Part shown: positions 11,051 to 19,715 of the stretch, piece after piece
Layout of the letters: each line of letters opens with the position of its first letter
How positions within the stretch are numbered: the stretch's first letter is position 1
Made by a program: the position numbers and the translations under genes
NCBI GenBank assembly: GCA_018066805.1
Contig: JAGPVX010000021.1
Span: forward strand, 1 to 54,976
Length of the DNA: 54,976 nucleotides
Reading direction: 5' to 3'
DNA from: Paraperlucidibaca sp.
GTDB lineage: Bacteria; Pseudomonadota; Gammaproteobacteria; Pseudomonadales; Moraxellaceae
The notes under the pieces: generated by a model
Seen by the model: only the letters and a program-made list of their open reading frames with translations
Databases searched by the model: none
Told to the model about the DNA's origin: nothing

Positions 11051-11758
11051 TTATGAGCCTTCGGTTAGCAGCATATTGCGGATATGACCAATAGCTTTAG
11101 TAGGGTTCAGTCCTTTAGGACAAACACTGACACAGTTCATGATGCCGCGGCAGCGGAATAAGGAGAACGGGTCATCAAGCTTAGCTAAACGCTCAGCTGT
11201 TGCGTTATCGCGGCTATCGGCCAAGAAGCGCCATGCCTGCAATAAAGCCGATGGACCGAGGAACTTCTCAGGATTCCACCAGAACGATGGGCAGCTGGTT
11301 GTACAGCAAGCGCACAGAATGCACTCGTACAGACCATCGATCTTGGCACGATCTTCCGGCGATTGCAGACGCTCAATCGCCGGCTCTGGCGTGTCATTAA
11401 TAATGAATGGCTGCACTTTGTCGTACTGGTTATAGAACATGGTCATATCAACGACCAAATCACGAATAACCGGCAGGCCTGGCAAAGGCTTAACAATCAG
11501 ATGATTGCCGCCTTTAGTGGCTTGCGAAATTGGCACGATGCAGGCCAAACCATTTTTACCGTTCATGCTGAGGCCGTCGGAGCCACACACACCTTCACGG
11601 CAGGAGCGACGATACACCAAGGTATCGTCTTGCTCTTTAACCAAGTTCAACACGTCCAACACCATCAAATCACGACCTTGCGTGTCGATTTGATAGTCCT
11701 TCATATATGGTTCGCGATCCGTTTCCGGGTTATAGCGATAGATGCTGACTTTAAGCAT
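11051..11758 (-). CDS. sdhB: Succinate dehydrogenase iron-sulfur subunit
   Basis: Carries electrons from SdhA FAD to ubiquinone through three Fe-S clusters at the inner face of the cytoplasmic membrane (respiratory complex II). The 235-residue protein shows all ligands: [2Fe-2S] at Cys53, Cys58, Asp61 and Cys73 (Asp at the third position, as in E. coli). The [4Fe-4S] and [3Fe-4S] clusters use the segments CILCACCTTSC (146-156) and CRGIMNCVSVC (203-213). The gene starts 14 bp after the sdhA stop, and a terminator follows. Confidence 0.97.
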   Translation of the reverse strand: MLKVSIYRYNPETDREPYMKDYQIDTQGRDLMVLDVLNLVKEQDDTLVYRRSCREGVCGSDGLSMNGKNGLACIVPISQATKGGNHLIVKPLPGLPVIRDLVVDMTMFYNQYDKVQPFIINDTPEPAIERLQSPEDRAKIDGLYECILCACCTTSCPSFWWNPEKFLGPSALLQAWRFLADSRDNATAERLAKLDDPFSLFRCRGIMNCVSVCPKGLNPTKAIGHIRNMLLTEGS

Positions 11759-11772
11759 GATGCACCCCTGAA

Positions 11773-13545
11773 TTAGTATGTACGAGCTTTGGGCTGGAAG
11801 GTTTTCACCTGCTTCGGCGCGAAGTTCACCGCACGCTTGCTCACCGTTTTAGTTTCGGTATTGAACAAGGAGTGCACTAGCCAGTTTTCATCATCACGCT
11901 CTGGGTAATCTTCACGGCTATGAGCACCGCGTGACTCCGTACGATTTTGTGCTGACAAAGCAGTAGCTTGCGCAGTTTCTAGCAGGTTATCGAGTTCCAG
12001 CGCTTCAACACGGGCAGTGTTGAAAGCATTGCTCTTATCGCCCAAATGCGCTTTCGCAATACGTTCGCGCAGTGCAGCAACCGCGGCCACACCTGTATCC
12101 ATATCATCGCCACGACGGAAAATACCGAAGGCCGATTGCATGGTTTTTTGCAGCTCTTTGCGCAATGCAGGCACTGATTCGCCGCTAACTGAGCTATCCC
12201 AACGCGCCATACGAGATTGCGCACGCTCAATATCGGACTCGCTAGGCTGACGCTGATCCATACCTTGACGCAATGCATCTTCGATATGCAGGCCAGCAGC
12301 GCGACCAAACACCACCAAATCGAGCAGCGAGTTGCCGCCGAGACGGTTGGCGCCGTGTACCGATACGCAGGCAATTTCGCCGACAGCGTAGAGGCCGGGA
12401 ATGATCGAGTCTTTGCCGGAAGCATCTGTGCTCAACGCCTGGCCATGCACATTGGTCGGGATACCGCCCATCATGTAATGGCAGGTTGGAATCACAGGGA
12501 TTGGTTCTTTCACTGGATCGACGTGTGCGAAGGTTTGTGCCAACTCGCAGATGCCTGGTAGACGGCTATGCAGCACGTCTTTGCCCAAGTGATCGAGTTT
12601 CAGGTAGAGATATTCACCGTCTGGGCCAGCACCGCGACCTTCACGAATTTCCAAGGCCATGGAACGAGCAACAACGTCGCGCGAGGCCAAGTCTTTAGCG
12701 TTCGGCGCATAACGCTCCATGAAGCGCTCGCCATCTTTATTGAGCAAGTAACCGCCCTCACCGCGACAACCTTCGGTCACCAGCGTACCGGCGCCAGCGA
12801 TGCCGGTTGGGTGGAACTGCCACATTTCCATGTCTTGCAATGGAATGCCGGCACGCGCCGCCATGCCAACGCCGTCGCCGGTGTTGATGTGGGCGTTAGT
12901 GGTCGATGAGTAGATACGGCCCGCACCACCAGTAGCGAACACGGTAGCTTTCGACTTGAAGAACACAGTCTCACCAGTGGCGATGTCCATGGCGATAACG
13001 CCGCAGACCGCACCATCTTGGTTACGCACGATGTCTAGCGCCAACCATTCAATGTAGAACGTGGTTTTATGCTTTAAATTTTGCTGATACAGCGTGTGCA
13101 ACAGCGCATGGCCGGTACGGTCGGCAGCGGCGCAAGTACGCGCGGCCTGACCACCTTCGCCAAAGTTTTTCGACTGACCGCCGAATGGGCGCTGATAAAT
13201 ACGGCCTTCTTCGGTACGCGAAAATGGCAGACCCATGTGTTCAAGCTCAAACACGGCTTGTGGGCCAACCGAACACATGTACTCGATAGAGTCTTGGTCA
13301 CCAATAAAGTCGGCACCTTTAACGGTGTCGTACATATGCCAGCGCCAGTCGTCATTAGGATCGGATGAAGCGATAGCACAAGTGATACCACCCTGCGCCG
13401 ATACCGTGTGCGAACGCGTTGGGAATACTTTCGAAATCAAGGCAGTTTTGAAGCCCGATTGTGCTAATTGCAGTGACGCACGCATACCGGCACCGCCGCC
13501 GCCTACGATCACTGCATCAAAATTTACTGTACGCATCTTTGTCAT
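11773..13545 (-). CDS. sdhA: Succinate dehydrogenase flavoprotein subunit
   Basis: Oxidises succinate to fumarate with covalently bound FAD. With the ATG at 13545 the protein has 590 residues, the Pseudomonas length. A longer frame reaching back into sdhD encodes no family-like sequence. Seen: the FAD motif GGGGAG (15-20), SHTVSAQGG with the flavinylated His46, the substrate region WQFHPTGI, and [13 protein letters not shown]. The start lies four bases after the sdhD stop, so translational coupling is likely. A second ATG three codons in is possible. Confidence 0.96.
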   Translation of the reverse strand: MTKMRTVNFDAVIVGGGGAGMRASLQLAQSGFKTALISKVFPTRSHTVSAQGGITCAIASSDPNDDWRWHMYDTVKGADFIGDQDSIEYMCSVGPQAVFELEHMGLPFSRTEEGRIYQRPFGGQSKNFGEGGQAARTCAAADRTGHALLHTLYQQNLKHKTTFYIEWLALDIVRNQDGAVCGVIAMDIATGETVFFKSKATVFATGGAGRIYSSTTNAHINTGDGVGMAARAGIPLQDMEMWQFHPTGIAGAGTLVTEGCRGEGGYLLNKDGERFMERYAPNAKDLASRDVVARSMALEIREGRGAGPDGEYLYLKLDHLGKDVLHSRLPGICELAQTFAHVDPVKEPIPVIPTCHYMMGGIPTNVHGQALSTDASGKDSIIPGLYAVGEIACVSVHGANRLGGNSLLDLVVFGRAAGLHIEDALRQGMDQRQPSESDIERAQSRMARWDSSVSGESVPALRKELQKTMQSAFGIFRRGDDMDTGVAAVAALRERIAKAHLGDKSNAFNTARVEALELDNLLETAQATALSAQNRTESRGAHSREDYPERDDENWLVHSLFNTETKTVSKRAVNFAPKQVKTFQPKARTY

Positions 13546-13549
13546 GATC

Positions 13550-13915
13550 TTAGCTGCCCCAAATGATCTGAATGCCCCACACGATGACCACAAACAATGC
13601 GATCGCCATGGCCATTTGCACTAATAAGCGCAGTACATCAGCTTTCGGACCCATCTGCATCGATGTTAGGTAATCGGTGGTGACTGTCCACATGCCAATC
13701 CATGCGTGGCCTACAAACGACAGCAGTGCCAGCAAAGTGAAAATACGCATAGGCGTGGTGGTCATAAAGCTATGCCAGGTTTCATAGTCAAGGCCTGGGT
13801 GAGCAATGATCCAACCAAATAGCCAAATGGTGTAGACCGCTAAGATTACAGCACTGACACGCTGGGCGATCCAATCGGACAGACCCGAACGAGAGAAGCT
13901 TGTTGCACTTTTCAT
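13550..13915 (-). CDS. sdhD: Succinate dehydrogenase membrane anchor subunit SdhD
   Basis: Small hydrophobic anchor (121 aa, three transmembrane helices) that helps bind heme b and ubiquinone. Key residues are His70 in GHAWIGMW (heme region) and Asp81-Tyr82, matching E. coli His71/Asp82/Tyr83. I set the start at the ATG at 13915, which overlaps the sdhC stop (TAATG). The in-frame extension of five codons upstream is unlikely to be used. Confidence 0.93.
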   Translation of the reverse strand: MKSATSFSRSGLSDWIAQRVSAVILAVYTIWLFGWIIAHPGLDYETWHSFMTTTPMRIFTLLALLSFVGHAWIGMWTVTTDYLTSMQMGPKADVLRLLVQMAMAIALFVVIVWGIQIIWGS

Positions 13916-14304
13916 TAGAACATCACCCATACAAAGACGGCGGCGATGGCAAATGCCGAGGCCACTAATGTAGAAGTAGCGAAGGCACGACCGCCCTCCA
14001 GCGTCTCAGCAAAACCCCAGTCCATAATCAAATGCTTGATACCAGCGAGCAAGTGATAGACCAAACCAGCCAGAGAAACAAAGAGCACAGCTTTAGCGGC
14101 AACACCGCTGAGCAATTCTTTGGTCGAGGCAAAGCTTTCTGGCGAGGCCAGCGAGCAACTCAGTAGCGCAAGTAAGCCCGGCACCACAAAAAACAGCAAA
14201 ATGCCTGACAGGCGATGAAGGATAGAAGCGATTGCCACTGGCGATTTAAGATTAACTTCAATGACAGTAGCCAACGATAGATTGACCGGTCTGTTGCTTT
14301 TCAC
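13915..14304 (-). CDS. sdhC: Succinate dehydrogenase cytochrome b556 subunit SdhC
   Basis: First gene of sdhCDAB. It encodes the 129-residue cytochrome b anchor with three membrane segments. Ser27 and Arg31 in SILHRLSG match the quinone-site residues of E. coli SdhC, and His84 in YHLLAGIKH matches the heme ligand. The start codon is GTG with AGGA eight bases upstream. Expression is probably driven by the promoter candidate at 14428-14456, leaving a leader of about 115 nt. Confidence 0.95.
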   Translation of the reverse strand: MKSNRPVNLSLATVIEVNLKSPVAIASILHRLSGILLFFVVPGLLALLSCSLASPESFASTKELLSGVAAKAVLFVSLAGLVYHLLAGIKHLIMDWGFAETLEGGRAFATSTLVASAFAIAAVFVWVMF

Positions 14305-14427
14305 AGAGAGCGTCCTGTTGGTCGGGCCCTAAGGGGCGTGGCTGATGTTTGTAATGTCCTCTAGCATAAGTACTTGAAAAACAAGATTTTTAGCTTATTT
14401 TTTGAGCGCTTAGCAGATTGGCGAGAA

Positions 14428-14456
14428 AGTATAATCCCGCACAGAACGTAATACAA
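14428..14456 (-). promoter_or_regulatory. Candidate promoter of sdhCDAB
   Basis: On the minus strand TTGTAT (14451-14456) is followed after exactly 17 bp by TATACT (14428-14433, five of six to consensus). This is the best sigma-70 match in the divergent region for this direction. Confidence 0.5.
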
Positions 14457-14552
14457 ACTAGTAAAAACGCATTTTTATAGACGAAAGTCGGGCATTTGCA
14501 CCGATTGACTCCAACTTCAGTCGAATTGGTTGACAAGATAGCGGCTAATTTA

Positions 14553-14580
14553 TTGACAATTTTGTCTCGTGATTTAAGCT
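14553..14580 (+). promoter_or_regulatory. Candidate promoter of gltA
   Basis: A perfect -35 TTGACA (14553-14558) is followed after 16 bp by TAAGCT (14575-14580), a weak -10. A second perfect TTGACA lies 23 bp upstream (14530-14535) but lacks a good -10 partner. Confidence 0.4.
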
Positions 14581-14711
14581 AACAGCGCAACCCGCAAAGA
14601 GCTGCTCCCACGCTGTCCCCATTCTTGATGCTTGCGCCCTGAGCGTTAGTTTAATTTGATGACGCTGGTGCAGTCCTCGCTGAGCGCTGAACCCCTCTTC
14701 AGGAGACCGTG

Positions 14712-15989
14712 ATGACGGCCAAAACCGCGACGTTAACCATTGGTGATGACACCATCAACCTACCTATCTCATCAGGCACATTAGGCCCAGATGTTGTTGA
14801 TGTTAAAGATATTTTAGCCAAAGGCTACTTCACCTACGATCCAGGCTTCATGGCAACTTCAGCCTGTGAATCAAAGATCACGTTTATTGATGGCGACAAA
14901 GGTATTTTGTTGCATCGCGGTTACCCAATCAATCAACTCGCTGAGCAAGCTGAATACCTAGAAGTTTGCTATTTGCTGCTCAATGGCGAACTGCCTAATG
15001 CCGAGCAAAAAGCAGAATTCACGCAACTTGTCACTAATCACACCATGGTGAACGAGCAACTGCGCAAATTTTTTGAAGGTTTCCGTCGAGATGCACATCC
15101 GATGGCAATAATGTGTGGCGTGGTGGGTGCGTTATCAGCCTTCTACCACGATGGCTTGGACGTTAATGATCCAAAACATCGCGAAATCACGGCTATTCGT
15201 TTAATCGCGAAAATCCCAACAATCGCTGCGATGAGCTACAAGTATTCGTCTGGTCAGCCGTTCATGTACCCGCGCAACGACCTGAACTATGCCGAAAACT
15301 TCCTGCATATGATGTTCGCCGTACCAGCTGATGAAGGCTATAAGGTCAATCCAGTGTTGGCGAAAGCCATGGATCGTATCTTTACTTTGCATGCTGACCA
15401 TGAACAAAACGCGTCGACATCAACAGTGCGTATGGCTGGCTCCACAGGCGCCAATCCTTACGCCTGTATCGCTGCTGGCATCGCCGCACTTTGGGGCCCA
15501 GCACACGGCGGCGCCAACGAAGCCGTACTGAAAATGCTCGATGAAATTGGCAGCGTTGAAAACGTCGCTGACTTCATGGAAAAAGTGAAAACCAAAGAAG
15601 TGAAACTGATGGGCTTTGGTCACCGCGTCTACAAAAACTTTGACCCACGCGCCAAAGTCATGAAGCAGACCTGTGACGAAGTGCTAGCCGCTCTTAATAT
15701 CGATGACCCGCAACTGGCATTGGCCATGGAGCTTGAGCGCATTGCCTTAAGCGATCCATACTTTATTGAGCGCAAGCTGTACCCGAACGTTGACTTCTAC
15801 TCGGGCATCATCTTGAAAGCCATTGGCATTCCTACCTCAATGTTCACAGTGATCTTCGCCCTAGCGCGTACCGTCGGCTGGATTTCACATTGGCTGGAAA
15901 TGCACAGTGCGCCGTATAAAATTGGCCGCCCTCGCCAACTTTATACGGGTCACACACAACGTGACTTTACACCGGTCGATAAACGCTAA
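14712..15989 (+). CDS. gltA: Citrate synthase (type II)
   Basis: Condenses acetyl-CoA and oxaloacetate at TCA entry. The 425-residue protein has the catalytic triad His265 (GPAHGG), His304 (GFGHRVY) and Asp361 (PNVDFYSG), close to E. coli 264/305/362. It has the N-terminal domain and length of the hexameric, NADH-sensitive gram-negative type. I start at the ATG at 14712, which has AGGAG six bases upstream. A GTG one codon earlier is in frame but poorly spaced. Divergent from sdhCDAB, as in Pseudomonas, and closed by a strong terminator. Confidence 0.97.
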   Translation: MTAKTATLTIGDDTINLPISSGTLGPDVVDVKDILAKGYFTYDPGFMATSACESKITFIDGDKGILLHRGYPINQLAEQAEYLEVCYLLLNGELPNAEQKAEFTQLVTNHTMVNEQLRKFFEGFRRDAHPMAIMCGVVGALSAFYHDGLDVNDPKHREITAIRLIAKIPTIAAMSYKYSSGQPFMYPRNDLNYAENFLHMMFAVPADEGYKVNPVLAKAMDRIFTLHADHEQNASTSTVRMAGSTGANPYACIAAGIAALWGPAHGGANEAVLKMLDEIGSVENVADFMEKVKTKEVKLMGFGHRVYKNFDPRAKVMKQTCDEVLAALNIDDPQLALAMELERIALSDPYFIERKLYPNVDFYSGIILKAIGIPTSMFTVIFALARTVGWISHWLEMHSAPYKIGRPRQLYTGHTQRDFTPVDKR

Positions 15990-15996
15990 GTTTACC

Positions 15997-16035
15997 GACA
16001 CAAAAAAGCCGCGAAATTCGCGGCTTTTTTGTGTC
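15997..16035. terminator. Bidirectional terminator between gltA and the ferredoxin gene
   Basis: Long perfect stem, GACAC, six A, GCCGCG, paired with the complement around AAATT, giving T runs on both strands. It serves gltA (plus) and the convergent ferredoxin gene (minus). Confidence 0.92.
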
Positions 16036-16081
16036 TACTAATTAGCTTCCAAAACAAAGGCTGAATCAGTAAGTATTATTC

Positions 16082-16312
16082 TTAACGCGCCATCGCTGCA
16101 GGCTGCCATTGCCCAACGGTAATCGTGGCGGCAGTAGCACCAGCTTCAGAGACACAGGCACTGGCAAACACATCTTCAGCATGCTCACGGCAAGCGCCGC
16201 AGCACGTTGATACGCCCGTGCGTTGCTGCAAGGCATCAAAGGTATCTACCCCATCACGCGCGGCTTGAGTAATAGCGCGATCGGTAACTCCGTGGCATAG
16301 GCAAACATACAT
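16082..16312 (-). CDS. bfd: Bacterioferritin-associated ferredoxin
   Basis: Small [2Fe-2S] protein that, in the characterised family members, reduces bacterioferritin heme to release stored iron. The 76 residues begin MYVCLCHGVTD and contain the Bfd-type ligand set Cys4, Cys6, Cys38 and Cys41 (CxC then CxxC). The tail after residue 53 is Ala/Thr-rich and not conserved. No bacterioferritin gene adjoins it. A promoter with a Fur-box-sized dyad in its spacer lies upstream, which fits iron regulation (inference). Confidence 0.88.
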   Translation of the reverse strand: MYVCLCHGVTDRAITQAARDGVDTFDALQQRTGVSTCCGACREHAEDVFASACVSEAGATAATITVGQWQPAAMAR

Positions 16313-16344
16313 GGGCGGCGCCCTCGGTACATGTCGATGTACTA

Positions 16345-16374
16345 AGTATAAATAAGATAGATTCGTATTTGCAA
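16345..16374 (-). promoter_or_regulatory. Candidate promoter with Fur-like dyad upstream of bfd
   Basis: On the minus strand TTGCAA (16369-16374) and TATACT (16345-16350) are 18 bp apart. The spacer holds a 9-1-9 imperfect dyad at 16351-16369 (AATAAGATA, G, ATTCGTATT; six of nine pairs). Its size and place suit a Fur operator, but only about nine of 19 bases match the E. coli consensus. Confidence 0.35.
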
Positions 16375-16444
16375 GTACTACTTACTTTCGCCTCCGCATT
16401 CGCCCTGCTAGTCTCATCGCCAGTTTACTTTTGGAGACATCTTT

Positions 16445-17320
16445 ATGGCCGCACTCGCCTTTATCGGCCTAGGTGTCATGGGCTACCCCATGGCTGGGCA
16501 TTTACAGCGCGCCGGACATCAAGTAACTGTATGGAACCGTAGCGAAGCAAAAGCCATCGCCTGGCAAGAGCAATATCATGGCCAGCGCGCCAGTAGCGCC
16601 AGAGAAGCTGCGGCTGCGGCCGATATAGTGCTCACCTGTGTGGGTCGCGATGAAGACATTGCAGAAGTCGTGCGCGGCTCAGATGGCATAGCTGCTGGTC
16701 TAAAGCCGGGCGGCCTCATCATTGATCATTCCACCGTGTCGGCGGCAATCACCCGCACACTCGCAGCGGAAGTTAGTGAGCACGGCATTGACTGGGTCGA
16801 TGCCCCTGTTTCGGGCGGCCAACAAGGCGCAGAAAACGGCCAACTGAGCATCTTCTGCGGCGGCAGCGAGGCGGCAGTTGCCCGCGCGCACGACGTGCTC
16901 GCTACCTATGCTAAAGCCCAAGCGCATATTGGCGGCTGCAGCCAAGGCCAATTAGCCAAGATGGTCAACCAAATCTGCGTAGCAGGCGTCATTGAAGGCT
17001 TGGCTGAAGGCATGCACTTCGCGCAACAAGCTGGCCTTGATGTGGCTAAAGTCATGCCCTTAATCGGCCAAGGTGCAGGATCATCATGGCAGCTGCTGAA
17101 TCGCTACCAGACCATGCTCAACGATAAATATGAGCACGGCTTTGCAGTTGATTGGATGCGCAAAGATTTGGCTATTGTTTTGGCCGAAGCTCGCGCCTTA
17201 GGCCTGCAACTGCCAGCAACCGAAATGATTGATGATTTCTATGCCGATGTAAAAAATCTTGGTGGCGGGCGTTGGGACACTTCCAGCTTATTGCGCCGCT
17301 TACAAGAAAAATCCCGATGA
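16445..17320 (+). CDS. NAD(P)-dependent beta-hydroxyacid dehydrogenase
   Basis: Member of the 3-hydroxyisobutyrate dehydrogenase / tartronate semialdehyde reductase family; the exact substrate is not readable. Length is 291 residues. Motifs: the dinucleotide-binding start FIGLGVMGYPMAGHL (6-20), the substrate motif DAPVSGG (119-125), the catalytic Lys172 with Asn175 in KMVNQ, and a C-terminal helical domain with MRKDLAIVLAEA. A TTGGAGAC ribosome site precedes the ATG. It is followed 69 bp later by a prolyl isomerase gene that may share its transcript. The GarR/GlxR or glyoxylate-succinic semialdehyde reductase group is the nearest by motif. Confidence 0.88.
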   Translation: MAALAFIGLGVMGYPMAGHLQRAGHQVTVWNRSEAKAIAWQEQYHGQRASSAREAAAAADIVLTCVGRDEDIAEVVRGSDGIAAGLKPGGLIIDHSTVSAAITRTLAAEVSEHGIDWVDAPVSGGQQGAENGQLSIFCGGSEAAVARAHDVLATYAKAQAHIGGCSQGQLAKMVNQICVAGVIEGLAEGMHFAQQAGLDVAKVMPLIGQGAGSSWQLLNRYQTMLNDKYEHGFAVDWMRKDLAIVLAEARALGLQLPATEMIDDFYADVKNLGGGRWDTSSLLRRLQEKSR

Positions 17321-17389
17321 AACGATGACAAACGCAGACCAATGCGCTTCAATCGCTACACCACTTACCCCAAGAACAAAGGACACAAT

Positions 17390-18100
17390 ATGATTCGTTC
17401 TTCTAAGCTAGTACCCAAGCTGGCGATTACATTTGGTGCCGCTGCACTACTAGCTGCTTGCAACCCTTTCGGTAGCAGCACGCCAGAAACCGAAACTGAA
17501 AAATTCAGCTACTCCGTTGGCGTCGACATCGGCAAGTCTTTGGAAACTATCCGCGATGACCTCGATATGGCCGCGCTAACCCAAGGCCTTGATGATGTAA
17601 TGGCGAAAAACGAATTGGCCATGGATGACGCAACTCGCCGCGAAATCCAAACCACCGTGGCGCAAAAGCTGCGTGAAAAGCACATGAAAAAGCAGGAAGA
17701 AGAAGCTAAATCGGCCGTTGCTGGTGGCGCAAAATTCTTAGCTGAGAATGGCAAAAAAGAAGGCGTGACAACAACTGCTAGCGGCTTGCAATACCGCGTG
17801 TTGACTGCCGGCACAGGCGCTAAGCCAACCGCTGAAGACACTGTCACCGTGCATTACAAAGGCACGCTGCTCAATGGCGAAACTTTCGACAGCTCCTATG
17901 ACCGCAAAGAGCCAGCAACATTCCAGCTCAACCAAGTTATTCCTGGTTGGACTGAAGGCGTGCAGCTAATGACTGTTGGCAGCAAATACGAGTTTGTTAT
18001 CCCCGCCGCTCTTGCCTATGGCGAGCAAGGCGCTGGTGGCAAAATCGGCCCTAACCAAGTGCTGAAATTTGACGTCGAACTTTTAGACATCAAGAAATAA
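17390..18100 (+). CDS. Mip/FkpA-like FKBP prolyl isomerase lipoprotein
   Basis: Envelope prolyl isomerase. With the ATG at 17390 (AGGA six bases upstream) the 236-residue product has a signal peptide with lipobox LAAC (Cys24). An FKBP N-terminal dimerisation domain follows (about 36-110, EKFSYSVGVDIGKSLE). The C-terminal FKBP domain (about 125-236) has VTVHYKGTLLNGETFDSSY, VIPGWTEGVQLM and IPAALAYGEQGAGG. A start 16 codons earlier would bury the signal peptide and is rejected. FkpA, FklB and Mip are the characterised relatives; lipidation makes it Mip-like. A perfect terminator follows. Confidence 0.9.
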   Translation: MIRSSKLVPKLAITFGAAALLAACNPFGSSTPETETEKFSYSVGVDIGKSLETIRDDLDMAALTQGLDDVMAKNELAMDDATRREIQTTVAQKLREKHMKKQEEEAKSAVAGGAKFLAENGKKEGVTTTASGLQYRVLTAGTGAKPTAEDTVTVHYKGTLLNGETFDSSYDRKEPATFQLNQVIPGWTEGVQLMTVGSKYEFVIPAALAYGEQGAGGKIGPNQVLKFDVELLDIKK

Positions 18101-18114
18101 GTTCTTGCTGATGT

Positions 18115-18144
18115 AAAAAAGCCCAGTCTTGACTGGGCTTTTTT
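18115..18144. terminator. Terminator between the FKBP and thiolase genes
   Basis: Perfect 14-bp stem, six A then GCCCAGTC, paired across a TT loop, with T runs on both strands. It can stop transcription from both convergent genes. Confidence 0.92.
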
Positions 18145-18181
18145 ATGCCTGCTCATCTTGCGAAAAGCAGTTTTAAATCGC

Positions 18182-18215
18182 GGCATGGCAAGCATCTGAA
18201 ACAGCTCACCATGCC
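18182..18215 (-). other. Hairpin just downstream of the thiolase stop
   Basis: Outer stem GGCATGG / CCATGCC (7 bp), a small internal loop, then an AGC/GCT inner stem. It has no clear T run. It may protect the thiolase mRNA 3' end or assist the terminator beyond it. Confidence 0.35.
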
Positions 18216-18224
18216 TATCGATGC

Positions 18225-19502
18225 TTAGCGCTCGATAATAGCAACAACACCTTGACCGCCAGCGGCACAGATCGAGACCAAACCTCGGCCCTTACCTTTT
18301 TCGCTGAGGATTTTCGCCAGTGTGCCAACGATACGACCACCCGTAGCAGCAAATGGGTGACCCGCGGCCAATGACGAGCCATTGACGTTGAGCTTGCTGC
18401 GGTCGATTGAACCTAAAGGTGCATCTAAACCTAAGCGCTCTTTGCAGAACTTGGGGTCTTCCCATGAAGCCAATGTAGCTAATACTTGCGATGCAAATGC
18501 TTCATGAATTTCATAGAAATCAAAATCTTGCAGCGTTAAACCACGACGAGCCAACATACGTGGCACGGCATAGGCAGGCGCCATCAGCAAGCCTTCTTTC
18601 TTGTTCACAAAGTCGACCGAAGCCACTTCGCCGTCAACTAAATAAGCCAAAATAGGCAGATTGTGTTCTTTTGCCCAAGCTTCACTGGCCAGCAAAACTA
18701 CTGAGGCACCATCGGTCAATGGTGTTGAGTTAGCCGCTGTCATGGTGCCGGTTTCACGATCACCAAAGCATGGTTTCAGTGTCGCCAGCTTTTCGATATT
18801 GGAATCTGGGCGCAGGTTTTGGTCGCGCTTGAGGCCAAGGTATGGCGTCACTAGATCGTCGAAGAAACCGCGCTCATAAGCAGCGGCAAGCTTGTGGTGA
18901 CTGCTAACGGCCAGCTCATCTTGCGCGGCACGTGGCACGTTCCATTCTGCTGCCGTGATGGCCGCGTGATCACCCATGGCCAAACCAGTACGTGGCTCGC
19001 CGTTACGTGGCAGATCAGGAATCAAATGCTTGGGGCGAATTTTCGACAATGTTTTCAGCTTAGCACCGGTGGTTTTGCCACGGTTTACTTCCAGCAAAAT
19101 GCTGCGCAGGCCTTCGCTTAGCGCAATTGGCGCATCCGATGTGGTGTCAACGCCGCCGGCGATGCCAGATTCGATTTGGCCAACAGCAATTTTGTTAGCA
19201 ACCAAAATCGCAGCTTCCAAGCCAGTACCGCAGGCTTGTTGAATGTCGTATGCGGTTGTTTCTGGCGCGAGCTTAGTGCTCAGCACGCATTCGCGAGTTA
19301 AGTTGAAGTCACGGCTATGTTTGAGCACGGCACCGGCAACGACTTCGCCAATGCGCAGACCGTCGAGGTTGCAGCGACTAACTAGGCCATCAAGAGCGGC
19401 AGTTAGCATGTCTTGATTGGAAGCTGTGGCGTAGACACTATTGGAACGAGCAAAAGGGATGCGGTTGGCGCCAACGATGGCGACCTTACGTAATGTGGTC
19501 AT
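18225..19502 (-). CDS. Acetyl-CoA C-acyltransferase (thiolase, FadA2/FadI-like)
   Basis: Thiolase that cleaves 3-ketoacyl-CoA or condenses acyl-CoAs. The 425-residue protein shows the nucleophile Cys91 in QQACGTGLE, His382 in AAGHPFAATGGR and the second active-site Cys412 in SICAAGGQG. The usual NEAFA motif reads HEAFA, the variant found in the trifunctional-protein beta/FadI branch. It is divergent from a long FabG-type reductase and a MaoC hydratase, the layout of mycobacterial fadA2-fabG4-htdX. I infer one acyl-CoA pathway for the three. Direction (degradation or synthesis) cannot be told. Confidence 0.92.
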   Translation of the reverse strand: MTTLRKVAIVGANRIPFARSNSVYATASNQDMLTAALDGLVSRCNLDGLRIGEVVAGAVLKHSRDFNLTRECVLSTKLAPETTAYDIQQACGTGLEAAILVANKIAVGQIESGIAGGVDTTSDAPIALSEGLRSILLEVNRGKTTGAKLKTLSKIRPKHLIPDLPRNGEPRTGLAMGDHAAITAAEWNVPRAAQDELAVSSHHKLAAAYERGFFDDLVTPYLGLKRDQNLRPDSNIEKLATLKPCFGDRETGTMTAANSTPLTDGASVVLLASEAWAKEHNLPILAYLVDGEVASVDFVNKKEGLLMAPAYAVPRMLARRGLTLQDFDFYEIHEAFASQVLATLASWEDPKFCKERLGLDAPLGSIDRSKLNVNGSSLAAGHPFAATGGRIVGTLAKILSEKGKGRGLVSICAAGGQGVVAIIER

Positions 19503-19715
19503 GTTGAGACTCCTGTGGAAAACCCCGACACGCTAGCACAAAAGCCGGACAAGCTATTGACCGAAATACACCATCTAGTAGAGAAGCGGGCAAATACAGC
19601 GGCCTCGAGATTTGGTAGTCTGCGTCCACACTAATTATTGCGCCTGCCGTTTCACCGCATATTGCGCCAAACAGCACGCCACTCTCCGCCACATTTATCG
19701 ATGAGGAATCCCATC

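Larger units (their letters stand above)
14305..14711. promoter_or_regulatory. Divergent control region between sdhC and gltA
   Basis: 407 bp without a gene, AT-rich in the middle. It carries the minus-strand sdhC promoter candidate and the plus-strand gltA promoter candidate, each listed separately, and long untranslated leaders on both sides (about 115 and 130 nt). I see no strong operator dyad. Confidence 0.7.

Noticed and set aside
13546-13593. Extended sdhA start inside sdhD
   Set aside because: The 16 extra residues overlap sdhD and have no flavoprotein character; the ATG at 13545 gives the normal length.
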